Position numbers and translations under genes: made by a program. The notes under the pieces are model-generated. The model did no database searches. It saw only the letters and a list, made by a program, of their open reading frames with translations, and was not told the DNA's origin. Source: Nocardia amamiensis (GTDB lineage Bacteria > Actinomycetota > Actinomycetes > Mycobacteriales > Mycobacteriaceae). Taken from it: 64,000 bases of DNA. The DNA is taken from positions 62,001-126,000 of the forward strand of contig NZ_JADLQX010000013.1 of NCBI RefSeq assembly GCF_015477605.1, in the 5' to 3' direction. This document shows positions 34,869 through 42,842 of the stretch, in pieces; positions within the stretch are counted from its first letter, which is position 1, and every line of letters begins with the position of its first letter.

Positions 34869-35999
34869 CTATTCGGTGGATTCGGGTTCGCTGTCCGGGT
34901 CCGGCAGCGCGACCGTGGCGGCGTCGATCTGCTCGCCGACGTAGCGCAGCACGACCGCGGCCATCGCGACGACCGGGACCGCGAGGAACGCGCCGACGAT
35001 CCCGTACAGCGAGCCGCCCGCGGTGATGGCCAGTAGCACGACGACCGCGTGCAACTGCATCGTGCGGCTCTGCAAAACCGGTTGCAGCACATTCCCTTCC
35101 AGTTGCTGCACGGCGATGACGATGCCGAGCACGATCAGCGCCGTGACGAAGCCGTTGCCGACCAGCGCGACCAGCACCGCGAGCGCGCCCGCGACGAACG
35201 CGCCCACCATCGGAACGAACCCGCCGAGGAAGGTGATCACCGCGAGCACCAGCGCAAGCGGCACCCCGAGGATCACCAGGCCCGCACCGATGAAGACGGC
35301 GTCGATCAGGCTGACCAGCGCCTGGGTGCGGATGAATCCACCGAGCACCACCCAGATCCGGCCCAGCACCTCCTCCAAGTGCCTGCCGCTGCGACTGCCG
35401 GACACACTGTGCAGCCAGGGCAGGAAACGCGGCCCGTCCTTGACGAAGAAGAACGTGAGCACCAGCACCAGGAACAGGGTCACCAGCACCGACGTCGCGG
35501 TGCTCACGCCGCTGAACACGCCGGTGGCGATCTGCTCGGAACTCGACTGCAGCCGGGACACGATCGCATCGACCGCCGAATCCAGTTCCTCGTCACGCAG
35601 TCTCAGCGGTGGACCCTGCAGCCACTCCCGGACCTGGTTGACGCCCTCGCTCGCCTTGTCCGCGAGTTCCGGGGCCTGATTCACCACCGAGGGCACGATA
35701 AGCGCGACGACACCGGCCAGCAGACCGATAAAGCCGAGTATCCCGATCGTTGCCGCGAATGCGGGCCGCAGGCCGTGCGCGGTGAGCCAGCGCACCGGCG
35801 GCCACAGCACCGTCGCGACGACCACCGCCAGCGCTACCGGCAGGATCACCACCCACAGCCGGGCGATCAGGAATCCGAGCACCCACGCGCCCGCCGCGAT
35901 CGCGACGATGCACACCGCCCACTTGGCCAGCCACAGAATGCCCGCGCCGATGACGTCACCACGATCCCGCGTCGTGTCCGGGCGGTCGTCCTTGCTCAC
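34869..35999 (-). CDS. AI-2E/PerM family transporter
   Basis: A 376-residue membrane protein of the AI-2 exporter / PerM family: N-terminal helices, a soluble segment (residues ~130-190, NQVREWLQGPPLRLRDEELD), then TFFFVKDGPRFLPWL and the family region LVSLIDAVFIGAGLVILGVPLALVLAVITFLGGFVPMVGAF, and finally QQLEGNVLQPVLQSRTMQLHAVVVLLAITAGGSLYGIVGAFLAVP. Some members export sodium/lithium or signalling molecules; the substrate here is unknown. I start at GTG 35999; the upstream frame is composed of repeats and is not protein-like. Confidence 0.87.
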   Translation of the reverse strand: MSKDDRPDTTRDRGDVIGAGILWLAKWAVCIVAIAAGAWVLGFLIARLWVVILPVALAVVVATVLWPPVRWLTAHGLRPAFAATIGILGFIGLLAGVVALIVPSVVNQAPELADKASEGVNQVREWLQGPPLRLRDEELDSAVDAIVSRLQSSSEQIATGVFSGVSTATSVLVTLFLVLVLTFFFVKDGPRFLPWLHSVSGSRSGRHLEEVLGRIWVVLGGFIRTQALVSLIDAVFIGAGLVILGVPLALVLAVITFLGGFVPMVGAFVAGALAVLVALVGNGFVTALIVLGIVIAVQQLEGNVLQPVLQSRTMQLHAVVVLLAITAGGSLYGIVGAFLAVPVVAMAAVVLRYVGEQIDAATVALPDPDSEPESTE

Positions 36000-36012
36000 T
36001 TCGCTCTGTTCC

Positions 36013-36118
36013 CGGTTCACTCGCTGACGCTCGCTCACGACTGCGCCTCGCTGACGCTCGGCTCCGTCGTGCGCGAGAGCGCACTGTGTCCTCGGTTCAC
36101 TCGCTGACGCTCGCTCAC
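36013..36118. repeat. Dispersed-type 26-bp direct repeats
   Basis: Identical 26-base copies at 36013-36038 and 36093-36118 (each starts CGGTTCACTCGCTG and continues ACGCTCGCTCAC), 80 bases apart. A 14-base part (CTCGCTGACGCTCG) sits between them. They lie between the start of the PerM-type gene and the divergent TerD-VWA gene. No mobile gene is near; they look like a short dispersed genomic repeat. Confidence 0.8.
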
Positions 36119-36247
36119 AGGCCCAGTCTGGCACGAAGACGCGGCACCGAGGAGGGCCCGTTGTGCCCGGGTAAAGGTCCGCATACTTCCCGCGGTGGAC
36201 CTACGCTGATCGCGGTAGCGATTTCGGCGCAATGGCTGGGAGTTTCG

Positions 36248-37534
36248 ATGGGTGCCGCGTTGGTCAAGGGGCAGAACGGGGCACTGGACGCTGCGCGGCT
36301 GCTGGTGTCGGTGCGGACCGAGGCGGCGGTCGACGTGTCGGCGCTGCTGGTGACCGAAGTGGGCCGGGTGCGCTCGGACGCGGACTTCGTGTTCTTCAAC
36401 CAGCCGAGTGGCCCCGGAGTGTCGCTTCGGCCGGGAACCCCGGCCGCGCTGTCGGTTTCGCTCGCCGAGCTGCCCGAGGACATCGCGCAGCTGCGCGCGG
36501 TGCTCACGCTCGACGATCCCGGGGCGACCTTCGGCGGGTTCCCGCCGCCCGTCGCCACAGTCGCGGACGAGGCGGGCAACGTGTTGTACGAATACCGCAT
36601 CGAGGGGCTGGCCAGCGAATCCGTGGTGATCGCGCTGGAGCTGTATCGGCGGGACGCGGCGTGGAAGGTGCGGGCCGTCGGGCAGGGCTACGCGGGCGGG
36701 TTCGCCGCGCTCGTCACCGATCATGGCGTGAGCGTGGACGACGAGGCCGCCGCGGCGCAGGACCCGATCGCCGCGGCTTCGCCCGCTTCCGGCGCCGCGG
36801 CGATGGACGTCTTCACCGTGCCCGGTGAGGCCGGGCTGTCGTTCGAGAAACGCGCCAGACTGGACCTGCGCAAGCGCGCGGTCGCGAAAGTCCTGGTCGA
36901 TGGGGATGTCTTCGGGATTCGCGCTCGCGTCGTGCTCGTCATCGACAAGACCGGCAGCATGAACCGGCAGTATCGCGACCAGGTGGTCCATCGCGTCGTG
37001 CAGCGGATGGTTCCGGTGGCCACGCAGCTCGACGACGACGGCACCCTGGAGGCCTACCTCTACGCCCTCTCCTTCGCCAAGCTGCCCGACATCACCGTCG
37101 AGCACGGCGAGGCGTGGGCCCAGACCTACCTGCACCTCGGCGGCACCCACGGGGGCATCGACTACGACCGGCTCGGCGGCCGCAACGACGAACTGCCGAT
37201 CATGCGCGACATCATCGACTCGCTGCGTCCTGGCGGCCGCCCGACGCTTGTGTTGTTCTTCACCGACGGCGGCTTCGCCAAGAAACGCGAGATCGCGGCC
37301 CTCATGCGGGAAGCCTCGCTGCTCCCGGCCTTCTGGCAGTTCGTCGGCCTCGGCCGGGCCAACTACGGCGTGCTGCGGACCTTGGACGAGTTGTCCGAGC
37401 GGGCGGTGGACAATGCGGGCTTCTTCGCCCTCGACGACATCGATCAGGTCGACGACGCCCAGCTCTACACGCGCCTGCTCGGCGAGTTCCCGGACTGGCT
37501 GCGCGCCGCGCGCGCCGCGGGCATCCTGAGCTGA
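36248..37534 (+). CDS. TerD-domain protein with VWA domain
   Basis: A 428-residue protein with two domains. Residues 1-~165 are a TerD domain (LVKGQNGALDAARLLVSVRT; DFVFFNQPSGPGVSL; VIALELYRRDAAWKVRAVGQGYAGGFAAL). Residues ~205-428 are a von Willebrand factor A domain with the metal site DKTGSM (~232-237), where Thr stands in for the usual first Ser, and FFTDGG. TerD-VWA proteins (TerF-like) belong to calcium-linked stress systems tied to tellurite, phage and colicin resistance. The start ATG 36248 is chosen since the earlier frame lies in repeats. A second TerD protein lies 7.3 kb away (44821). Confidence 0.88.
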   Translation: MGAALVKGQNGALDAARLLVSVRTEAAVDVSALLVTEVGRVRSDADFVFFNQPSGPGVSLRPGTPAALSVSLAELPEDIAQLRAVLTLDDPGATFGGFPPPVATVADEAGNVLYEYRIEGLASESVVIALELYRRDAAWKVRAVGQGYAGGFAALVTDHGVSVDDEAAAAQDPIAAASPASGAAAMDVFTVPGEAGLSFEKRARLDLRKRAVAKVLVDGDVFGIRARVVLVIDKTGSMNRQYRDQVVHRVVQRMVPVATQLDDDGTLEAYLYALSFAKLPDITVEHGEAWAQTYLHLGGTHGGIDYDRLGGRNDELPIMRDIIDSLRPGGRPTLVLFFTDGGFAKKREIAALMREASLLPAFWQFVGLGRANYGVLRTLDELSERAVDNAGFFALDDIDQVDDAQLYTRLLGEFPDWLRAARAAGILS

Positions 37535-37665
37535 CCGGCCGACGCGAACCCGGACCGCGCGACGGCAGGGCCTACGGCGAACTGCGCGAAGCCCGCCTGA
37601 ACGGCCGCGCCCAGTGTTATAGCGAGATGCTATGGCGAGCTGTGATTTTCGGGCGGGCTCCGCGG

Positions 37666-37941
37666 TCAGCCGATGACGGCGTTCATGATGGTGCCCGCGC
37701 TGGTGGCGATCACGCCGCCGATCATGGCTCCCGCCACCATCTTCGGCGACTCGAGTCCGCCGCCGGTCCACTTCTCCCAGGCGAAGCGGCCACCGGCGTA
37801 GATGATGCCGCAGATGCCCGACAGGAGCACGAACCACGTCAGGTAGCGGACCAGTTGGAGGAACTTGTCGGAGATCGGCGGTGCTTCTGGGGTCGGATTG
37901 CCGATCTGCGCCAGGGTGTCAAAAGCGGCGGCCAGGATCAT
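37666..37941 (-). CDS. Small two-helix membrane protein, pilin/TrbC-like
   Basis: A 91-residue protein with ILAAAFDTLAQIGNPTPEAPP at the start, then two hydrophobic helices (LVRYLTWFVLLSGICGIIYAG and MVAGAMIGGVIATSAGTIMNAV) joined by GRFAWEKWTGGGLESPK. It is a close paralogue (opposite orientation) of the 97-residue protein at 38352. The plan, a Pro-rich N-terminus then two helices with a short polar loop, resembles VirB2/TrbC-type and actinobacterial conjugation pilin-like proteins, but no other transfer gene is near. Start ATG 37941. Confidence 0.6.
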   Translation of the reverse strand: MILAAAFDTLAQIGNPTPEAPPISDKFLQLVRYLTWFVLLSGICGIIYAGGRFAWEKWTGGGLESPKMVAGAMIGGVIATSAGTIMNAVIG

Positions 37942-38351
37942 CGTCGTTCGCTCATTCTGGATTCGGGACAGGGGCAGTATTCGGGACAGGGGCAGTGATT
38001 CGCTGTGAAGATCGTATCCGTTCGCTCGCCGTGATGCAGTCAGGTCGGTGCAGCACAGGGAAGTTCGCGTCTTCCCTCCTTGCCGGATGGGCAATTGCTC
38101 TGGATGATGGGGTGAGTGCGCAGGGCTGGCCGTCGCGCGGCGCCGGATTCGTCGGCGGGTTCGCTACGACCACGAGGGGGGCGATCGGGTTCTGATCCCG
38201 CTGCCAGGTCCGCGGCGTTCCGCACAGTGCGCACACCAAGTGCCGCCCCAGGGTCGTATCCTCAGTCGTAACCGAATTGATCGGTGGCCGAACAGCTTTC
38301 GTGTAGCGACTCGGCGGCGGCGGGATTGTAATCGAGCATAGGGAGTAGACG
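37942..38351. other. Spacer between divergent paralogues
   Basis: A 410-base gap between the two divergent small membrane protein genes. It contains a tandem 18-base repeat (listed separately) and AGGGAGTAG at its right end as ribosome site. Open frames in it have no protein-like character. Confidence 0.4.
37961..37996. repeat. Tandem 18-bp direct repeat
   Basis: Two exact copies of ATTCGGGACAGGGGCAGT, side by side, starting 20 bases upstream of the ATG of the left paralogue. It lies in its promoter or leader. Confidence 0.8.
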
Positions 38352-38645
38352 GTGAGCATCATTCTGGCGTCGGTCGGCGACTCGTTCACGACATTGGCGC
38401 AGATCGGCGACCCGACCCCGGAGGCGCCGCCCTTGGCGGACAAGATCTTACGATTCGTCCGCTACTTCACGTGGTTCGCGCTGCTGTCCGGCATCGTCAG
38501 CATCATTTACGCGGGTGGTCGCTTCGCCTGGGAGAAATGGAGTGGCAGCGGGTTGCAGTCGCCGAAGATGATCGCGGGGGCGATGCTCGGTGGCGTGGTC
38601 GCCACCAGCGCGGGCACCATCATGAACACCATCCTGGAGATCTGA
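38352..38645 (+). CDS. Small two-helix membrane protein, paralogue of 37666-37941
   Basis: A 97-residue protein, clearly related to the gene 410 bases away in inverse orientation: both share TLAQIG, PTPEAPP, a first helix, IIYAGGRFAWEKW, SPK and a glycine-rich second helix ending TSAGTIMN. The start is GTG 38352, with AGGGAGTAG in front. As with its partner, the form resembles pilin-like subunits of type IV secretion or conjugation systems, without the rest of such a system. Function unknown. Confidence 0.6.
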   Translation: MSIILASVGDSFTTLAQIGDPTPEAPPLADKILRFVRYFTWFALLSGIVSIIYAGGRFAWEKWSGSGLQSPKMIAGAMLGGVVATSAGTIMNTILEI

Positions 38646-39049
38646 TCGCATGGCCGTGGAGCGTCCGCCGGTGGGCGCGTCCCGCACGAGCGGATCGTCT
38701 GCGGCCCGTCGGTCATGACGGCCGAGGGGGAGCGCGGTGGAATCGCCGGTGCGTTTTCGAACGTCGCCCGCCACCTGCACGGCGTTCCGGCAACCGGCTG
38801 GGCGCACGACGCGCATTCGATCGTGCGGTCGAACCATCGGTCGGGTCCTTCGGCGCTGGGCCGCGCTCCCATCGCCCGGCCGAGCGCGCGTCGCCGCCGG
38901 CGCAGGCTACGCGGCCGACGCGCCGATCGTTCCGCCGTCCGCGCCTGTTCCCTCATCCAGGCCCTGACCTGCGATTTTCGCCGCTGATGGCCGCTATACT
39001 CCGGTGCGGATCTCGCGGTGCCCGATAGGATCGGAGGCGGAGCAGGATC
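38646..39049. other. Spacer; right part is copy 1 of a duplicated leader
   Basis: A 404-base gap. From about 38905 to 39049 it is homologous to 40585-40731, upstream of the second DUF1254 gene; the two end in the same 50 bases or so, with GGAGGCGGAGCAGGATC just before each ATG. The rest shows no gene that I can support. Confidence 0.6.
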
Positions 39050-40462
39050 ATGGACCACAGGACCGACGGCAAAGTCATGCTGTCGCGGCGCTCGGCGTTC
39101 GGCCTTGCGGCGACATCGGTGGCCGCGCTCGGACTAGCGGCGTGCGGCGGATCCGAGGACGAGGACTCCGCCGTTCCCGGCGACGCCGTCGCGATCGCCA
39201 GGGACGCTTATATTTTCGGCTTCCCGCTGGTGCTGATGGACCTGACGCGCGCAACGGCCGAGGAGACTGTCCCCGTCAACCGGTTCCGCCACACCAACTC
39301 GTTCGACGCCCAGGAGCAGCGCGAGGTGGTGCGACCGGATCTGGACACGATGGACTCGTTCGCCTGGCTCGATCTGACCCGCGAGCCGATGGTGCTGCAG
39401 GTCCCCGCCATGGATCAGCCGCGCTACTGGCTGGCGCAACTGCTGGACGCCTGGTCCAATACTGGGCACAACCCCAGCAACATGCGCCCGCAGGCGAAGT
39501 CGGCGGGCCCGCCGTACACCTACGTGGTGACCGGTCCCGGCTGGTCCGGGTCGCTGCCGGAGGATCTCACCCCGCTGCCGATGCCGACGCCGACGGTGTG
39601 GTTGATCAACCGGATTCAGGTCGACGGTCCCCGCGACCTGCCCAGGGTCCGCGCCATCCAGCAGCAGTTGAAGCTGGCTCCGCTGAGTGCGTGGACCGCC
39701 GGCGTGGACGTGCCCGCGCCTGCGGTGCCGCCGCCCCGGCCGACGGTTCCCCCGGCCGCGCAACTCGCGGATATGGCCCCCCGTGCCTTCTTCGACCGAA
39801 TGTGCGCCCTGATGAAAGTCAATTCGCCCGCACCCGAGGACGCACCCGCGATGCGGCGCTTCGCGAGCATCGGCATCGAGCCGGGCGGCGCGGTCAAAGG
39901 CATTCCCGACGCCGAGCTCGCTACGGCGGTCGCCACCGCACGGCAGCAGATCCCGGTATATGTGGGAGAGACCACGATCGTCGAGAACGGCTGGATCTAC
40001 GACCCGGGCACCGGCCGATACGGTACCGACTACCTGGTGCGCGCCGCGATCGCCTGGAACGGTCTCGGTGCCGCCCTGCCGGAGGACGCGATCTACCCGA
40101 CCGTCTACGGCACAGCGTATGCCGGTGGTGGCCCGTCGCGTTTCCGGCTGCACTTCGCGCCTGGCCAGTTGCCCCCGGTGGATGCCTTCTGGTCGCTGAC
40201 CGCCTACACCGCCGACCTGTACCTGGTGCCCACCCCGGCCGAGATCTACGCAGTGGGCCACCATGTCCCGGTGGTGCTCAATCCCGATGGCTCCCTGGAT
40301 CTCACCCTCCAGTGGGCCGATCCGGGCGCGAGCGTTCCAACGGGAAACTGGCTGCCTATTCCCGAATCGGGCCAATTCTCGATGACGTTGCGTCTGTTCG
40401 CGCCGAAAATCGAGGCGATAAAGGGGATTTGGCGTCCGCCGCCGCTCACGCCGCTACGGTGA
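39050..40462 (+). CDS. DUF1254/DUF1214 lipoprotein, copy 1
   Basis: A 470-residue exported protein. The start has a Tat motif (SRRSAFG) and a lipobox (LGLAAC, Cys at about 33), so it is a lipoprotein. Residues ~45-180 are DUF1254 (RDAYIFGFPLVLMDLT, DTMDSFAWLDLTREPMVLQVPAMD) and the C-terminal part is DUF1214 (RFRLHFAPGQLPPVDAFWSLTAYTAD). Family members are widespread and uncharacterised. The ribosome site is GGAGGCGGAGCAGG. The next gene is a tandem duplicate, and the promoter was duplicated with it. Confidence 0.88.
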   Translation: MDHRTDGKVMLSRRSAFGLAATSVAALGLAACGGSEDEDSAVPGDAVAIARDAYIFGFPLVLMDLTRATAEETVPVNRFRHTNSFDAQEQREVVRPDLDTMDSFAWLDLTREPMVLQVPAMDQPRYWLAQLLDAWSNTGHNPSNMRPQAKSAGPPYTYVVTGPGWSGSLPEDLTPLPMPTPTVWLINRIQVDGPRDLPRVRAIQQQLKLAPLSAWTAGVDVPAPAVPPPRPTVPPAAQLADMAPRAFFDRMCALMKVNSPAPEDAPAMRRFASIGIEPGGAVKGIPDAELATAVATARQQIPVYVGETTIVENGWIYDPGTGRYGTDYLVRAAIAWNGLGAALPEDAIYPTVYGTAYAGGGPSRFRLHFAPGQLPPVDAFWSLTAYTADLYLVPTPAEIYAVGHHVPVVLNPDGSLDLTLQWADPGASVPTGNWLPIPESGQFSMTLRLFAPKIEAIKGIWRPPPLTPLR

Positions 40463-40468
40463 GCTGGT

Positions 40469-40547
40469 CGTCGCGCCCCCAGGTCCAGCGCAGCACCTCG
40501 CGGATGCAGATCCGCGTCGCCGGACGCGTGCGAGTTCTGCTGGGCCG
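40469..40547 (-). pseudogene. Fragment of the truncated-haemoglobin gene 3' end
   Basis: The sequence just after the first DUF1254 gene matches, on the minus strand, the last ~80 bases of the haemoglobin gene at 42147. Translated, AQQNSHASGDADLHP corresponds to AQQNSHAASDAELHP; after this the frame is broken. This fragment was carried along when the DUF1254 unit duplicated. Confidence 0.7.
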
Positions 40548-40731
40548 TGGCCGGCGCGGTGGACACAGCCGCGGCGCGGATCAATCGCTGGCATCCAGCC
40601 GCCGCGCCGATCGCCCCGCAGTCGGACCTGTTCCGTCATCAGGGCTCTGACCTGCGGTTTTCGCCGTCCTAGGCGGCGATACTCCGGTGCGGATCCCGCG
40701 AGCCCGATAGGATCGGAGGCGGAGCAGGATC

Positions 40732-42150
40732 ATGGACCACACGACCGACGGCAAGGTCACGGTGTCGCGGCGCACGGCGCTCGGTATGGCGGCGACATCG
40801 GTGGCCGCGTTCGGATTGGCGGCCTGCGGCGGATCCGGCGACGAGAACCCCGCTGTGCCGGACGACGCCGTCACGATCGCGAGGGACGCCTACATATTCG
40901 GCTACCCGTTGGTCTTGATGGATCTCACCCGCGTGGCTGCGGAGGCGGCCACACCCGCCAACCGGTTCCAGCACGCCGTCGCGTTGCCCACCCCGGCCCA
41001 GCGCGACGTTGCGCGGCTGGACCGGGACACTTTGCGTTCGACCGCCTGGCTCGATCTGCGGGCCGAGCCGATGGTGCTGCAAGTTCCCGCGATGGATGAT
41101 CGGCGGTTCTGGTTGGTGCAACTGCTCGACGCCTGGACGAACAATGCGCACAACCCGAGTAGCGACCGGCCGCAGGCGAACTCGGCGGCGCCGCCGTACA
41201 CCTACGTGGTTACCGGCCCGGGGTGGTCGGGCGTGTTGCCCGGCGGCCTCACCCAGCTGCCCATGCCGACACCGACGGTATGGCTGATCGCCCGAATCCA
41301 GCTCGACGGAGACGACGACCTGCCGGTCGTTCGCGCGCTGCAGCAGGAGCTGAAACTGGTTCCGCTGAGCGTGTGGACGAATGCGCGGGAGCCGCGCGCC
41401 GCGCCGCCTGGCGGGCTCTCGGCGGCGCAGCCGCCCTCCGAGCAGATGGCGGAGATGGACGCACGGGCCTTCTTCGACCGGATGTGCGCGGTGATGTCGA
41501 CAAATCCGCCCGCGCCGGAGGATGCGCCCGCCATGCGACACTTCGCGACCATCGGGATTCGGCCGGGCGGAAAGGTCCACGGACTCTCCGATACCGAACT
41601 CACCGCCGCGGTGGAGACCGCCCAGCAGCAGATCCCGGTGTATATCGGCGCACGAATGGTCAACGAGGACGGCTGGCTCATCGACCCCGAGGTCGGCAGG
41701 TATGGCACCGACTACCTGCTGCGCGCCATCATCGCCCGGATAGGCGTCGGCGCCGGCCCGCGCGAGAACATCTTCAATCCGACGCTGTTCGCGTCGGCCG
41801 ACGCCCGCGGCAGCATGGGTCGTTTCCGGCTGCATTTCGCACCCGGCCGGCTACCACCGGCCGATGCGTTCTGGTCGCTGACCGCCTACGACGCCGACAG
41901 CCGGCTGGTGCCCAACCCGGCGGGGATCTACTCGGTGGGCTACCAGGTTCCGGTGGTGCTCAATCCCGATGGCTCCCTGGATATCGCGGTTCAGTACGGA
42001 GACCCTGGACCGGGCGTTCCCGCCGGAAACTGGCTGCCCATTCCGGATTCCGGCCAATTCTCGCTGACATTGCGCCTGTTCTCGCCGAACGTCGAGGCAT
42101 TGCAAGGGCATTGGCAACCGCCGCCGCTCACGCCGCTGCGGTCGAGCTAG
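40732..42150 (+). CDS. DUF1254/DUF1214 lipoprotein, copy 2
   Basis: A 472-residue paralogue of the gene at 39050. It has the same Tat-lipobox start (SRRTALG ... LAACGG), the DUF1254 part (YIFGYPLVLMDLTR, DRDTLRSTAWLDLRAEPMVLQVPAMD) and the DUF1214 part (RFRLHFAPGRLPPADAFWSLTAYDAD). The two are near-identical in blocks but have many scattered changes, so the duplication is not very recent. Its stop overlaps the end of the haemoglobin gene by four bases (42147-42150), and its leader is a copy of the first one. Confidence 0.88.
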   Translation: MDHTTDGKVTVSRRTALGMAATSVAAFGLAACGGSGDENPAVPDDAVTIARDAYIFGYPLVLMDLTRVAAEAATPANRFQHAVALPTPAQRDVARLDRDTLRSTAWLDLRAEPMVLQVPAMDDRRFWLVQLLDAWTNNAHNPSSDRPQANSAAPPYTYVVTGPGWSGVLPGGLTQLPMPTPTVWLIARIQLDGDDDLPVVRALQQELKLVPLSVWTNAREPRAAPPGGLSAAQPPSEQMAEMDARAFFDRMCAVMSTNPPAPEDAPAMRHFATIGIRPGGKVHGLSDTELTAAVETAQQQIPVYIGARMVNEDGWLIDPEVGRYGTDYLLRAIIARIGVGAGPRENIFNPTLFASADARGSMGRFRLHFAPGRLPPADAFWSLTAYDADSRLVPNPAGIYSVGYQVPVVLNPDGSLDIAVQYGDPGPGVPAGNWLPIPDSGQFSLTLRLFSPNVEALQGHWQPPPLTPLRSS

Positions 42151-42590
42151 GCGTCGCGCGCCCAGGTCCAGCGCGGGACCGCACGGATCGGGTGCAGTTC
42201 CGCATCGCTGGCCGCGTGCGAGTTCTGCTGGGCCACCTGCGATCCGAAGGCCGCATGCTCGTAGACGGCTTTGCGGAACTCCTCGTCGTCCAGCAGTCCG
42301 GCTTCCTCGAACGTCTGCATGTAGACCTCGACGAAGCGCTCCCGCTGCTCGTCGGTGATCTTCAGGTTCCGGTGCACCGCGATGATGTGGTCGAAACCCA
42401 GCTCGCGGGTGAAACGCTCGGGGCCGCCGAAGGATTCGGCGGTGAACCAGGTGAGATGGTCGACGTGGTGCGGCAGGCGTTCGGTGAACAGCGTCTTCAG
42501 CACCGGGTCGGCCAGCGCCTTGTCGTAGAACGCCGCTTCCACGCGGTGTAGCACCTCGTCGCCGCCGACGTGCTCGTAGAGACTGGGCAT
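42147..42590 (-). CDS. glbO: Group II truncated haemoglobin (trHbO)
   Basis: A 147-residue haem protein. The features fit group II: LYEHVGGDEVLHRVEAAFYDKALADP, the distal Tyr/Trp region LFTERLPHHVDHLTWFTAESFGGP, the proximal His in AVHRNLKITDEQRERFVEVYMQ, and RKAVYEHAAFGSQVAQQNS. The length is typical except for a C-terminal tail (ELHPIRAVPRWTW) that is common in actinobacteria. Mycobacterial trHbO binds oxygen with high affinity and helps against oxidants and NO. Its 3' end overlaps the end of the second DUF1254 gene. A stray copy of this 3' end lies at 40.5 kb. Confidence 0.9.
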   Translation of the reverse strand: MPSLYEHVGGDEVLHRVEAAFYDKALADPVLKTLFTERLPHHVDHLTWFTAESFGGPERFTRELGFDHIIAVHRNLKITDEQRERFVEVYMQTFEEAGLLDDEEFRKAVYEHAAFGSQVAQQNSHAASDAELHPIRAVPRWTWARDA

Positions 42591-42728
42591 GGGACCTCCG
42601 GCAGGGAGAGCGGGCTGACGCTCCCATTACAGGCAGACCGGTCACCGGGTGTCCAGGCGAGTGGGTAGCTTGTCCGATATCGGCCAGCGGGCGGACCGAC
42701 CGGTCGCGCCGATGGGCGTCGAGAAAAA

Positions 42729-42757
42729 GTGAACATGTTTTACTAAACACTGTTCAC
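42729..42757. promoter_or_regulatory. Operator-like palindrome upstream of CYP125; KstR-like core
   Basis: GTGAACA (42729-42735) and TGTTCAC (42751-42757) form perfect seven-base arms. Inside is GTGAACATGTTTTA, which matches the KstR box TnnAACnnGTTnnA except at the first base. It lies 86 bases before the P450 start. The TetR gene behind the P450 could also bind here. Confidence 0.5.
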
Positions 42758-42842
42758 GAGCGTCTGTTCTGTGGTTGCATCTCCTTGGACCGTGTTCCCC
42801 ACAACGTCGTGCGGTCCGCGCCCAGACCGGTAGGAGTTAGCC

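Noticed and set aside
38715..38987. A 90-codon Arg-rich frame before the first DUF1254 gene
   Set aside because: Composition follows GC skew; the region is a promoter/leader shared with the second copy.
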